A stretch of 64,000 nucleotides of DNA from Istiophorus platypterus. Taxonomy: Eukaryota; Chordata; Actinopteri; Istiophoriformes; Istiophoridae. The first letter of the stretch is position 1, and each line of letters begins with the position of its first letter. The stretch spans positions 21,480,604 through 21,544,603 of the forward strand of contig CM029128.1 in the NCBI GenBank assembly GCA_016859345.1. The letters are read 5' to 3'. Under the pieces are notes generated by a model. It saw only the letters and a list, made by a program, of their open reading frames with translations. It made no database searches and was not told the origin of the DNA. A program made the translations under genes and the position numbers. Shown here in pieces: positions 1-12,575 of the stretch.

Positions 1-1690
1 TAGGATGTTGGTTATCATTCCTTCCATTATAATGTTTTTCAAACAAAAAATGGCTGATAATTATGGAAAAAAGGCACTGTCCTTTACTGCTTTTCTTGAA
101 TTCATCTGCAACATACCACTCTATTGGCAACAGATCAAAAATGACAAATGACAGCTTGTAACCTCAACAACATCATCCCACATCATCAGCACTACATAGA
201 CCCTAAGATTGAAAATCAAATTCCAATGACAGAAGGTCATGCTGTTCTTCCCTAGACTGAATGGAGTTATTAATGTTCTTTTAAGTCACAAAGAAATAAT
301 AGATTAGAGCAAGATGTAATGAGACAACAACTCAATCTCATTTTACAATCAAGACAGAAAAAGAGATGCTTTTCACTGTAATATTACCCATGAGAGTGTT
401 TAGGTTTGGTTGAGGTTAGATACAAAAACAACTTAGGCAAGGTTAGGGAAACATTATTTGGGTTGAAATGACTCCTTTATTAAGCTTACGAGACCTTCAT
501 TGGTAATAAAAAGTAGAAACAAACAGCGGTCTCCCATGTCAGAATCTTATATCTATATCATCCTCCAACCTCCAGTTGTCTGTAACAACATGACATTGTT
601 TCCTCCTTTATTCCCAAAAAGAAAGACTCAAAATTCCTATGGCCCCTAGAGTTCTTTCACTGATGTTGTCATTTATCTAGTAAGGATAGTTTCTGCTCAG
701 GTCATAATATAAAGGATTGTCCTTTATATTATGATAAAAAAAAGTACATTTTAATTTCTGTTTTATTTAACTTACTCAACTGACACCTCTTCATTGTCCT
801 ATTCATCAATACAAATGTATGTAAACTTTCAAGATATAGTAGTAAAATACCTTGGTTGAGCACTCAGGGACCTTTTCCTCTTTAACTTATTCTATGTCAA
901 ATGATTTTAATCTCCAAATTCAGTTTTATTAAACCATATTACCAAGTTTTGTAGATTACAGAATTTGACTTCTAATGGAGTATTTTATTTTCACTACTTT
1001 TACCCAAATAATAGATCCACCAGTGGAAGCTAAAAAATCTTATTTCCATATTCTATTTCTACATGCCACTCTTTAGATGAAGAATCAAAACTTTTTTTCA
1101 GTCATAGGTGAGTTGATCAGAGTGAAACCAGCAGGTATGCCCACATTAGGTCACAGCTTTAAATGAGAAGTCAGTTTATATCTCATTACTATTTTCACGT
1201 GACCCTCAAGGAGTCAAGAAGCTATGTTTGCCTGAGGGTGAAGTTTGTCTCTGCTAACTGGACCCTTCCTCCAGCATGGATGTTTTGGAAGCAGACTGTC
1301 TGATGTGTGCTGCAGCCCGGAGGCCAGAGCTAAAATGAGACTGGAACTCAGCACAGTTTAATCCAGAATGACATCATAGCACCCAAATCTGCTCCTCAGA
1401 CTGAAGAATAAACTGCTATTGTTATTTAGAGAGAAAACACCAAACGCCTGCAGGAAAAGATGTGTATGGACAGAGTGACAAAAAGGAGGAGGAAGAAGAG
1501 GAAAGTCGCAGTCTGCTGTGACCGCCTGACCTCTTGTCTCAGCAAGAGGCTGGGACACTCCAGGTCAGATTTCCTTCAGTGGTAGAAAATGCCCTCAACC
1601 GCACACTGTAAAAAAATATCCATCCTTAAAAGTTTCATTGGGACTTGTGTGCTGTAACAGTGGTAGCTTCAAAGTTTGTTTGTTTTTTCT
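1..1690. other. Non-coding stretch, no gene recognised
   Basis: AT-rich sequence with only short, unrelated open frames. A more GC-balanced patch around 1190-1560 contains a 66-codon minus-strand frame without recognisable similarity. I see no splice-consistent coding exon, RNA gene or clear transposon terminus here. Confidence 0.5.
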
Positions 1691-1699
1691 TCACAGCTG

Positions 1700-2110
1700 A
1701 AAGGAAGGCTTTCCACATGACACTAAGCATGTTTTTTCCAGAGTTGTTGTGGGTGTGGTTCCCAGTACCTTCAAAAGTAGAATGGGAGGCAGAGCCTTCA
1801 GTTATCAGGCTCCTCTACTGGAGAATCATCTTCTAGTTTTGACAAAGCTTGTAGTTATTGCTGGCTCCGGCTTGGCACAAACCTTCCCCTAGGTATGCTG
1901 CTATAGTTGTAGACTCCTGGGGGACTTCCAATCATATACCTAGCTCCTCTCTCCTCCTCTCCATCTCCATTTTACACATTCATATCCCATCATTGCTAAT
2001 TACTAACTTAATTTCTTCTCTCTCCCATAGTTTCCCATAGCTTCCTCTGATGCTGCAGAGTCTGGATCCATGGCTGCAATCCAGCTACTGCCTCGTGACC
2101 ACTGATTTAT
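1700..2110 (+). mobile_element. LINE fragment, L2/Maui-like, plus orientation
   Basis: This is a piece of a common teleost non-LTR repeat. The evidence is internal: the stretch near 1770-1800 (GAATGGGAGGCAGAGC) is the reverse complement of the stretch near 20030-20050, and both continue into matching text about broken open frames. The orientation is plus because the family's 3' tail, seen elsewhere in the window, ends in TTGAATTGAATTG on the same strand. It is followed by AT-rich ATT-type low-complexity sequence (2104-2235). The exact LINE clade is my inference from the endonuclease-like and reverse-transcriptase-like fragments in sister copies. Confidence 0.6.
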
Positions 2111-2235
2111 TATTATTATCATAATATTATTATGTTTAATCTTATTATAATTATTTTAGTAGTCCTATTCTTATTATTAAAATTTTTACTACTAATATTA
2201 ATGTTAATATTAGTCTTATTGTTATTATTATACAT
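2104..2235. repeat. ATT-rich low-complexity tract
   Basis: An impure run of TTA/ATT triplets with interruptions. It sits at the downstream edge of the LINE fragment. Confidence 0.7.
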
Positions 2236-2419
2236 CTTTATGTGGAATCAACATTACACAGCCATAAATCCTATCCATCCAATGTCATACTTATAAAGTG
2301 TTGGCAAAAGTTGAAATGCTCTTCTCTCAGTTTAGCTTTTTTTTAAAGAGTTGAAGTTCATGTTGAAATGAGGTACCTCTACATATTTTATTTTTTATTG
2401 CAATTTTTAGACACAGTCT

Positions 2420-2860
2420 AAAATGAAAATCAATCAAAGCTCAGTCTGGGCAAGGGAAGAGATACAATGTGGGACAAGATTTGGAGAAAAAGAAAGAGAG
2501 AAGTTGATGGAGATGAGGGAGGAAGAGCAGGTACTGCCCACTGTGCCCAGGACAGGATCAACATTATGTCCCTGTGCTGTTCAACACAAACAAAACTGCC
2601 CTAATCGCATTCAACAATGTGGGCCTAATTACTACAGAGATATATGTTCTGACGTAGTTACACTGGAACGTATATGCTCAACATTTCTATAATTCTTATA
2701 GTTTCTATATTCCCCAGTGACATGGTTTCTTAAAATGCACAAAAATAGTTTAGAGAAATTAAAAGTCTTTCAGGGTCCCCGAAAGCCCTTAGCAAGCTCA
2801 GTTTTCAAACCTTGGTATCTCGAAACCCCTGGTGTGGTCAAGGTTAGATGGGTTTGAGGT
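2420..2860. repeat. Dispersed repeat, copy 1 (partner near 28.1-28.6 kb)
   Basis: The segment shares a run of matching blocks with 28095-28620 in the same orientation. Shared blocks include GAAAAAGAAAG, GAAGAGCAGGTACTGCC, TCAACACAAACAAA, GGAGATATAT-like text and AGCAAGCTCAGTTTT. Spacing between blocks is similar in both copies. Neither copy keeps a convincing reading frame; the 89-codon frame here is not preserved in the partner. I do not recognise the family. Confidence 0.65.
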
Positions 2861-2869
2861 CAAGTTTTT

Positions 2870-4250
2870 GTACATGCCAGTCAAGTTCTTCCACACCAAA
2901 CTAGGAAGACCATTTCTGAGGATCTGCCCCAGAACTTACCTTTTCCTCATCTGAATCCACATGCTAAAATAGAAATAGAAATATTGTATTTCTTCAGAAA
3001 AAGAGGGATTATACTTTTGAATATTTTGACAGACAGTACTGTTGCAGTTGCTACAAATGGATGTGGTTTTGTATGTACAGACATGCAAGTAATTCCCTCA
3101 GAAGAATGAATAGGTGCAGTAGGTGTTTAAATATACAGTACAGGTGGAAATAAACATTATTTGGATGAGCACAGATAATGCTCTCTGAACAGATACAAAA
3201 AAAAGTTTCAAAGAATTTTTAGAAAAATGTCAGATGCTGTGATGTTGCCGGGCTGGCTCTCGGGCAACATCCATACGGGTCCTTGATCAATAATGCCTTG
3301 GCGCCAGAGAGGATTTGTTGCAAGCTTTGGATCTGGGAGTTACAGTGTTGGCAAATCTCCTCTGATGTGTACCAAAGGTGCAGGTTCCAGGCACTGGAAA
3401 GAGTTTAATACATGGCCCTGATAAGGAAGCTCAGATGTTTGGGGCATCCTCCACATATCTGCTCACATTATGGCAACAATCTCCTGATGTTTCAGTCAAT
3501 TGGTGGCACTGTCCACTGTCTGCATAACATTCCACTTGTACCCATGTGAACTTGGACCTCTGTGTTTGGCACAGACAGATCAGGTGATTCTCTCAGCTCA
3601 ACAAGAGCATCATCTTCTCCTCTTCATAACCCAAGCTAATGGATTTCAGTGGAAGCTTCAGGGTGTTTTTCCGAAACACTGCCATGCTGGAAAGACATTG
3701 AGGGAAGCCCAGCCATGTCCTGATATAATTGTTTGCTTTTGAGTCCATCTTCGGAGATGGTGCTTAGCTGATATCACACAAATTCAGGGGCGACATTAGA
3801 TGGTGATACAAGTTGCACTGGTAACAACAGACTGTGAATTTCATAACTAGAAAGCTTGCTCACACTGTTCAAGAGCAGTGATGTGACAGAGTCTGCCATG
3901 TGCTTGTGGGATTGGTTGGTAAAGCCTTACAAGGCTTTGTACATTCCGTCCACTAAAAGTGTGATTTTGTTGCCATCGACTTACAGGGAGATGTTGTGGT
4001 TCCCTAGTTTTTCAAGATTGAGAGATAGCAGGTTCTACTTTCATCCCGGTCCATGTTAGCGGCTCCCAAAGCCTTCTCAGGAGTCTTGATGAAGCAGCTG
4101 TCTAAAGGAGAAAGTATCCAAGTTGCTCCATAAGGCTAGGAATGGTTTACCTGCCTGGGATCTGACTTGGACCATCCTTCATATACCGATTATGATGATC
4201 TAAAATGCTGCTGTGAAAAGAATGGTTGAGATGGAAGAACCTATTGCTAT
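2870..4250. other. Unassigned, probably old repeat-derived sequence
   Basis: Short frames only (80 and 67 codons on the plus strand) with no recognisable protein similarity. The composition from about 3240 to 4120 is more balanced than the flanks, which suggests an old retroelement or pseudogene body, but I cannot name it. Confidence 0.35.
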
Positions 4251-4254
4251 CACT

Positions 4255-4756
4255 TTCTCCAGCTGGTGCCAACCAGTTGAGATCTCTAGGGTTGTGCAGC
4301 AGACATGAAAGTAATTGAAGCCTCTGATGCTCCTAAGTCTGGATCCATGGCTGCAGACCGTGTACTGCCCCATGAGCCTGATCAACACCCACTGCTTTAA
4401 TTATTATGACTGCTATTATCAGCCCTGTTAGTATAACTATAGTATATATAGCTATTAGTCCCATTATTATGCTATGCTCTCTCCCTCTCTCTCTTCCTCT
4501 CTCTTTTTATCTCAACCCAGCCAGTCAAGGTAGATGGCCACCCACCATGAGGCAGGATCTGTTCAATGTTTCTACCTGTTAAAAGGGAGTTTTTTGTTGC
4601 CACTGTTGTCAGGTTCTTGCTCATGGGGGAAGTGTTGAGTCTCTGTAAATAATAAGTATAAAAAGTCTGGTCTAGACCTGCTTTATATGAAAAGTGCCCT
4701 GAGATAAGGTCTGTTATGATATGATGCTATATAAATAAAATTGAATTGAATTGAAA
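4255..4756 (+). mobile_element. LINE 3' end fragment, plus orientation
   Basis: This copy contains the widespread teleost 3' module: a CT-rich patch, TGTTTCTACCTGTTAAAAGG, TCTAGACCTGC, then GCTATATAAATAAAATTG followed by two TTGAA repeats. The same module occurs reversed at 7235-7450 and in plus orientation at 29460-29770. The sequence GCCCCATGAGCCTGATCAAC near 4370 is the reverse complement of the matching motif at 7660 and 19630. It is a truncated, non-coding copy. Confidence 0.75.
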
Positions 4757-7230
4757 TGAAGTAGTTTGCTACTAGGCTCTGGATGCATCATGGCTTATGG
4801 AAGATGGTTGAGAGTAAAAGTGATGAGCTGGTGGGGAAAGCCTCGTAGGAAATTGCAAGATCCAACCAAAATAAATGGGCTTGGCTCACTGAAGTTGTTC
4901 CCATACCATGGCCATTTTCTCTACACAGCCAGGAAGCCCTGGGATGTCTGCCTTCTGGCAACTGGTGTTGATGTAGTTGTTTGTCAAGAGGTAGTTTGTT
5001 GTGTGCTTTTCCACTGCTAAAAGACTATCTTCCCTTCAGCCTTTAGCAGGGCAATACCTTTGAATTGGCTTATGTTTGAGTGTTGAAGTCCCTTTCTCCT
5101 GATTCCAATTAGCCTCAGTTGACGTCATTGACTGAGGGGTACACATCTTTGTTCCAACCTACACTGTGAATGTTAAATGATTAATCCGTTATGGACGAGA
5201 ACAATACAATTATGTGTGGTATTAGTTCAAATATATTTTGTGGATTCATAATTGTAACTTAGAAACATTTAAATGCAAGCAATTCAAAAGGGTTGACTTG
5301 TCACTGTAATTGCCTGTAAAAGAGGCAGTGGGAGCTCTTATTGATGTGAAAAGGTTTTTTGGTGTCATGTGTATGTTGAATATGGTGAACAAGGTCTTTC
5401 CAATAAAGTAGTTGCTGAATAAATTCAAAAGAAAATCTTTCTGTACAGTAACATTGGTAGCAGGGGGTTCTCTTTCAAAGTTTGACAAAAAATGAATTTG
5501 CATTTTTGGCCAGAGTTACGAATTTTGAGAAAACCAGTGTGCTTGCAATAGCTTTGGCACTGTTGGGAACAGTACATATACCTACTATAAATTAATTTAT
5601 ATAATTGATGCTGCACAATGTTAGTGTTGGATGTGCAACAGTACATACTGGAACTTATCTGATGCAGTATTAGCTTTTAAATAGCTACAACTGGCTTTGA
5701 CAGCATGTGCAGATCTGACTTTTGAATCAGTGAAGTCAGCATTGAAGAGGATTTTCAGTGGAAAAGCATCTTCCTCAACAATTGGAATTAACCAGGAAAA
5801 TGCATCTACAATAGAGCAGAGGCAACAGAGGGGGAAGTAATGGGCCCAAAATGACCTACAAAAGGTACAACTGCTAGGCACATTACTGTTGCACAGGATT
5901 AGTCACAGATAAAAATATGTTTGTCATAGCACATTCCATTGGGCCACTGGCTGTCCACACAAAGGTGAGGAAGTAAAAATGGCTGAAAATTGTAAAACAG
6001 ATGATGTAGAGTGCAACACAAGTCTTTACAATGAAATTTCTAACTGAGCCAAATGGAGCCAACAGAGGTTATCATCTGTGTGCAGAATTAAGGGTACACA
6101 AAGTTTTGTTGTTTTTTTTTTTTTTTTTACAGTAACTCCTCATCCCAGATCTGTATTCCAAGTTAGACATCAGGGGCACGACTGTTAAGTGGGAATAAAC
6201 TTTGTGTCTCTTGACAGAAAAGCACCTGTACACCAGAAAAAAACTACATTGAGCATATGCAGCTCATTCATGTGGATCCCTCAAAAGCTGTGGAGCAAGA
6301 CTTATCTCTGAGGTGACTCATCTCAGAGATGAATTGGAAAAGGATCAACTCAGGTCCAAGATAGACAAAATTCTTTGGGCTTCAGCACAGAGCAAGCTGG
6401 ATGCAATTTTTGATGATAGCAACTTGGCATCACGCGTCAAAAATAGAATCATGCTGGCTATCTGTGTGCAAACTTAAATCCAAGAGGGTATTTCAGAATT
6501 TGCAATACAGAGACAGAAGAGAAAGTTCTCTCAAAATGATTTTATTGAGCTTCTCCTCTTTTTGAAAATCTTTCAGACAGAGTGCTTTATTGTTCTAATG
6601 GGAGAAAATAGAAAGGTGTCCCCTCTCTCATAGTGGTCAAAGAGAGTCAAGAGGATTTGGTAGAGCACACTTATAAAAGCTATAAAGAAATCTAGTTATA
6701 TTTTTGTTAATGAGAAAAGAGGGAACAAAACTGCAGACTGTTTTTTCAAATAATGACATAATTCATATGTCTGTCTTCGGATTACTGTGCTGTGGATTTC
6801 TTGTGGCTGCTTCCAAATTTGACTCATTTTTTTCCTGGTAAAGTTTAGGTCATCATTATCATTTTCTGAGTCACTATAATCACCCACAATGTCCACATCA
6901 AGTGTCTGCGAGGCACTCTAGCTCAGTCATAGGTGCTGTGGACAACCCACTGCCCTTCTAGTTGCTGGTGAGTGTGTGATGGAGTTGATGAGTTGTAGCC
7001 ATGTGTTTTAGCTGTTCATTTCGCATGCATACGAGGAAACAGATAAAAATACTACTGCTACAACTACTACTACTACAACTACTACTAACAACAATAATAT
7101 AGCACTTTTCAATACAGGTAAGAAAGTGCTTCAGAATTAAAAAACAGTAAAAAAAAATGTTTAATTAAAATAAACATCACCCGATAAAAGCATTTTACAA
7201 AAATGTTTCTTAAGAGATGAAATAAAACTG
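4757..7230. other. Unassigned intergenic stretch
   Basis: Several minus-strand frames of 66-86 codons overlap between 5246 and 5881 and another lies at 6696-6896. They could be fragments of one decayed retroelement or transposon protein, because they lie in a row on one strand, but I recognise no motif. A poly-T tract lies at 6112-6129. No splice-supported gene is seen. Confidence 0.35.
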
Positions 7231-7234
7231 GGGA

Positions 7235-7479
7235 CTCAATTCAATTCAATTCAACTTTATTAATATAGCGCCATATCATAACAGACATCATCTCAGGGCA
7301 CTTTTCATATAAAGCAGGTCTAGACCAGACTCTTTATAGTTCTTATTCACAGAGACCAAGCATTTCCCTCATGAGCAGCACTTGGTGACGGTGGCAACAA
7401 AAAACTTCCTTTTAACAGGTAGAAACATTGAAAAGATCCCAGCTCTTGGGGGGGGGGGTCTGCCTCAACCGGCTGGGTT

Positions 7480-7521
<42 letters not shown>

Positions 7522-7890
7522 AGGGCAGGAGGGAGGAGAGAGAGCATAGCACAATAATGGGGCAAATAGCTATATATACTATAATTATACTAAAAGGGGT
7601 TAATATTACCGATAGGACTAAGTGAAATAGTAACAGTAGCAGTCATAATAATTAAAGTAGTAGGTGTTGATCAGGCTCATGGGGCAGTAGGTGGCCTGTC
7701 TCCCCCAGTGTAATCTCCTCTGATAGGTTTTGCCAAAGTCCAATGGCCCTAAAAGCAAAGGCTCTGTTTCCTCTGATTTTGATTCTTGACAGCAATGCAC
7801 TACCAGAGGATCTCAGAATGCGTTCTTGCTCATATGGGGACAAAAGTTCAGAAATATAGGGAGGAAAGTCCATGCTTGGTCTTAAGAGTA
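7235..7890 (-). mobile_element. LINE 3' end, L2/Maui-like, minus orientation
   Basis: It begins with CAATTCAATTCAATTCAACT, the reverse complement of the family's 3' tail. It then carries the reversed TCTAGACC block, the TTTTAACAGGTAGAAACATTG block, a GA microsatellite at about 7481-7519 and the GATCAGGCTCATGGGGCAGTA block. It is non-coding. It appears continuous with the endonuclease-like fragment that follows, so the two together may be one internally deleted LINE. Confidence 0.75.
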
Positions 7891-8440
7891 GCTATATAGG
7901 GTAGTATACAATTAGAACTGGGGGGGGGGGCTTTTGAAGATGACTTTGCTCTGGTGCTGACTGGGGCAATTGATTCCAATGTTGCCAGACAGAGGTTGTT
8001 AACCTGAGGGTTATTATCAGAGAAGAGAGGCAGATCAGATGAGAGGGTGGAAAATGCATTGAGTTAATGATGTGAGAGTGACTGGGAGCCATTTTAATAT
8101 TGGGAAACAGAGGAGAATGAAAATTAAACATAATAACAAGATGATCAGATACACAGCAATTAATGAAATCCATTCTATCAATCTTAAGGCCATTTGATAG
8201 AACAACATCAGGAGTGCAGCCCTATCATGTGTAGGCCCTGTGGGTTGTAAAACAAAATTAAAATACTCTAAAAGGTTAAGAAATTTTGAGGTGAGAGCAA
8301 CATCAACCCAACATATGCAAATAATAAAATCACCAATAATACATATACAATAGGGGGATTATGAAAAAGAGTAGGAGAGAGAAGGTCAAAGAATTCAGTG
8401 GTAAAAGTGGGGTTAGGGGGTTTGGGGGATGATAGACTAA
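7890..8440 (-). pseudogene. LINE endonuclease fragment, broken
   Basis: Conceptual minus-strand translation gives pieces such as FLNLLEYFNF and GPTHDR. These match the stretch of the APE-type endonuclease of L2/CR1-like LINEs that follows the GDFN motif. Frameshifts and stops break it. Together with the 3' module at 7235-7890 it indicates a decayed element reading leftwards. Confidence 0.6.
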
Positions 8441-8459
8441 GAGGAATAAAAAGTAGTGA

Positions 8460-8535
8460 TTCACACACACGCACACAAACACACACACACACACTCACAC
8501 ACATACCCACACACATGAACACACAAACACACAAA
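8460..8535. repeat. CA microsatellite, impure
   Basis: CA dinucleotide runs interrupted by ACG, TCA and ACC units. Open frames reading VCVCV across it are artefacts of the repeat. Confidence 0.9.
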
Positions 8536-8539
8536 TTGT

Positions 8540-8850
8540 CCAAGTTGTAGGGTCACAAGCCGCCCAATGGCCACAGTTGGAGGAGATGCTGCGATATATC
8601 ACCTATCAGCAGGATGGCTGTGATAGCCTTCAGAGTGGAGCTATGAACCAAGGCCATGAACCTAGTTCCCATGCTGACCTCCAGAACATCTGAAGGCTCA
8701 AATAGCACTCGTTCAGAACGATGACTGCTGACTTCAGTTGCAGAACTGTTGGATGAGCAAGCCCAGTGTGCATCGGGGCCAATCAGAGAAGGGTAGTCAC
8801 AGACTACATGTAGGGAGTATTTGTTGTCGGGAGACAAAGTTGTCAATTAG
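8540..8850 (-). other. Unrecognised 97-codon open frame
   Basis: A minus-strand frame at 8553-8846 has fairly normal protein composition and a segment (TRFMALVHSSTLK) faintly like the ALVDSG region of retroelement aspartic proteases. The key Asp and Gly are absent, so I do not assign it. It may be a fragment of another retroelement next to the LINE. Confidence 0.25.
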
Positions 8851-10190
8851 CTGATCCTTTTTTTTAAAAAAATGGGAATAGAGCCAGAGGTCAGAGAGCT
8901 ATTTAAAGATATGTATAGATCTAAAAGTAAATAAAAAAGATATGGAGGACAACTGCATAACAGGACCAATCATAACAGAGCCTCTGACATGGAGAATCAA
9001 ACACTGGCACAAATGCAATGTGTTAGGTCCTCTCCTTGAGAAAGCATCATATAATTCTATTTCAATCAATACAGGTGTTTACACTGGTCAAGTAATGGCT
9101 CACATTTCACTCACATCACAAGTGTATTTTTTTCTGCTTTACGTGTATAACTACACTGATAGTGAAAGTGATTCAGTACTGCTGCTGATACTCAATTAAT
9201 GGGCTTCACACAAACATGCCTCCTGCTTAGACATGCTTTTTGTATTAGGTAACTGAAATGTTCTGCAGTTGGCTAACATTACATTAGATTTGTAAGAAAC
9301 ATGAACAAGACACCTGTGTCTGCATCTAATGCTAAAAATCAGCTTCTTGAAAAGAAGATTAAAAAAGGCACTTTTCTTTTTTCAAATTTTTGAGCCATTA
9401 ATGCACAAAAATCAAACTTATTTACAAAATTTGTAACATGTCAAACAATATATATTTTTGAATAAAAGAAAGCCAAAAAGGGGTAAAGAATCAGTTAGAG
9501 TACTAGGCTTGAAATTTTATTTCAGCAGCTAAGGCCCTTATTTTCCCCCTCGGTAAGTTTAAAACAATTTCCTTTTGAGGGCCATCACTTTTTACAGCAT
9601 GAAAAAACAAGCCATGTTCATCACACTATGGGATCATCTGACGAGCTGTGACAGCCAAGGAGCGTACCTGTCTGGACCCCTCTGCTATAGCCTCACTGAG
9701 ACAGAAGCTTTATGTAACTTCTGAGTCTGAGCTCATTAAACGTGAAGAGAAAAAAACCAAAACACCAACATATAGTCTGAAGAGGACAACAGAGCCATGT
9801 GTAAGCTTACAAAAATTTGGACAAACATGGCAGTGGAAATTAATTTTTAATTTTTGCAAACTTAGGTGTGACAAAAAAACCTTCAATTCAAACTAACTAG
9901 GTTTTTTTTAGCCATTTCACAATCTTCTTCAGTGAATGGCTCTGCAGTCACCACATTACAAAAATTCCACATCCTATATGATGAGGATGCTAGAAGTAAC
10001 AATGATAGTGGATGTATAATTAATCATAAAACACACAAATATGACACCAGTCAACATAATGCAGTACATTTCAAAAGCACCCGAAACTGCAGCCTCTTAA
10101 ATGATAATGAAGTTAAACAACAACTCTCTAAACAGTTTCAACAAAAACTTAACATTAAAATTTTCATCAAGGAAAATTTTTTGCAGTTAT
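8851..10190. other. No gene recognised
   Basis: AT-rich sequence with frames of 82-114 codons that have no recognisable domains. The longest one (9932-10276) ends inside the TG microsatellite. Confidence 0.4.
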
Positions 10191-10197
10191 ACATATA

Positions 10198-10265
<68 letters not shown>

Positions 10266-10275
10266 TGCGTGCGTG
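10198..10275. repeat. TG microsatellite
   Basis: About 30 near-perfect TG units followed by a short TGCG-type tail. Confidence 0.95.
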
Positions 10276-10379
10276 AATGCATATTTTCTATTTATGTATA
10301 AAAATTAAAATACAAAAAAACAAAAATGAAGATACAAAGTTTTTCTGGTGAGCAAAAATTGCGCTCTAGAAACACTTTA

Positions 10380-10500
10380 TTAATGCACTAACTTGGAATT
10401 ACTTAATATGCCCCTTAAAATTACTTAATTCATGCACACTACTTAGAATTACTTAACTTACTCCCTAAAAATACTTGATTTGTTCACACTAAATAATTGT
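10380..10500. repeat. Short tandem repeat, about 50 bp unit
   Basis: Two degenerate units of roughly 50 bp, each with a GGAATTACTTAA or AGAATTACTTAA core, a CCCCTTAAAA or TCCCTAAAAA core and a TGCACAC or TTCACAC junction. A partial third unit follows. Confidence 0.6.
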
Positions 10501-10659
10501 AATTTGTGATTAGTTTGGAATTACTTAGTCAAAGACGTAGGGCTGATATCTGCAGACAGCTGTTTTTAGCTTCCCTATAGGGACAGGCTGAATAGAGTAG
10601 AATCCACACAGTGTTCACTGGACTTCCTGCAAGACATAATATCTCTTCAAACAACACAG

Positions 10660-11060
10660 AGAACAAGCTCATGGGCCTCAATCATAAAACAGTGTGTGGG
10701 ACAAATACTAAAAGTGTATGTGCGCACAACAGCCAAGAATTGTATACAAAGTAATCAAAATTATAAATCTGTGCACATGCGCATCTCTATGCAATTTCTT
10801 TTTAAAAATCAAAATCAACTTAATTGTCAATGGTCAATGCTAATACCTCATGAAAACAGTGTTACAGACAACAAATAGTTTGATGACTGATGGCTGCAGC
10901 AGCTGTTAATGCAACAAACAGGATGATTTCCAAGATTAAATAAAGTGATCGGACGTGGAGGTGGGGATTTCAAAGGCTTTGTTGCACAATGCCAGAGTGT
11001 GGCCAGCAGATGCACAGAGACACCGAAGCTCACCTCTTGGCATTTGTAACCCGTCGTTAG
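10660..11060. mobile_element. Possible Harbinger-type element flank
   Basis: The text CTCAATCATAAAACAGTGTG followed by GTATGTGCGCACAACAG resembles the subterminal, CpG-bearing regions of teleost PIF/Harbinger elements. It lies on the same side as the transposase wreck at 12.6-15.4 kb, but I could not find a matching inverted terminus. The remaining sequence has no gene. Confidence 0.3.
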
Positions 11061-12570
11061 TCACTAGACATGTGCACAACTGGTGTAATCACACACTAAA
11101 TATCTAACAAACTCAATAAAGACTATATTTAATTCTAAATCAATTTAGTGTGTGTGTGTGTGTGGCATCCACTGCAGTATCTCCAGCAGGCTCTGTGCGC
11201 TTGACATTGTTCACCGCAGCAATTTTAGTAGAAGATAGAAGATAATATTAAAAACTATTTCGATTCTTTAAAGAGGTACTGCACACTAAAAAATTTTATT
11301 TGAGCTGTAAACTAAATGACATGACTGTACTGTGATGAAACATCAATGCTGATGTTGATATTGAAATTTGTATCCAAAGTTAAATAAAACCTGGCATTTC
11401 ATGAGTAAAAAAAAAATGACTAAAACTTGCAAGTCCCATATTGACATAAAGTCAGTCTGTGTTTCCAAGAGTCAACTGTTTGGGACTTCTTTATGTCATG
11501 AAATATGTATAAAAAAGAACATTATCACTTTATAATCGGAGGTGGGTGTCAGACCTCCCCCAGGACCCGTCCTTGAGTAGAAGTCTGACCTCCACCTCCA
11601 CCTCCACCTCCAAAGAGCCCTCTAGCATAGGTGCTTTCTGGTCACTGAGCAACTCCTGCCAGTTCCACCTCCCCCTTTTGTAGTAAGTAACATGTATTTA
11701 CTCTCTCTGTACAGCTGATGCCGTGGTTGCTGCCACCATCTAATTACACACTGTCTCATACGGAGGTAACAGTGAGAGCAACCTGTCATATTCACTGGCA
11801 TCTAATCTGTGGTTAATGATGTAGATTAAATAGAGCATTCACATGTCTTATTTCCTCACGTGGAGGCTTTAGATAATGAGATAGTGTCAGCATGTTCAGA
11901 GAGAGCTTTGGGTGTACGTGTTAGTCCTTTGTTACTAATCTTATGCAGTTTTCAATTTGCCAATTTTTAACACAGATGGTGAAAGTGTCGACGCACTGCT
12001 GTAATTGATTTATCTTTAATTACTGGCTAATGGTGATGGTCTGCACATGGAACACATGCACACATGGAACTAATAACTGCTCCAGTGCTCTTTATCCTAA
12101 AATGAATCAATTTCTTCCATTGCTTCTAGGCCAAAAAAGATCACACTTGTGTAATGACTTAAATCTAATTTAAACAGTTTCATATTTAACCCTAATTTAA
12201 ACAGGTTATATTTGTTATAAACAATGTTCTATTTGCACCTTTCTTCAGGTGAGCCTTGCAAAGGGACGGTCCTCAAATGTTGAAATGCTTATATGATGTA
12301 TTTCTTACAGGTTGGATCAGACAATGTGAGTTCTCTCTACAAGAGGATTTGACACACAAAAATGTGATATTGATTACAAAAAACATGTAATCAAAAAAGT
12401 CGAAAAATATTAGTATGAAAAGAAAATAATACTGGAATGTAATTTATTTCCAGGCCTGGTAAAAAACAATTAAAGTGAAAAGCATTTTCCATGGCTCGCA
12501 GGAATTGGAGAAACAAAGATAATTGAATAATAAAGATTTGTAAATGAAAAGAGAACAGACCTTTGTGTGT
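11061..12570. other. No gene recognised
   Basis: Contains a short TG run (11151-11164) and a small CCTCCA-type repeat near 11590-11612. No coding exon or named repeat could be supported. Confidence 0.4.
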
Positions 12571-12575
12571 GTTAG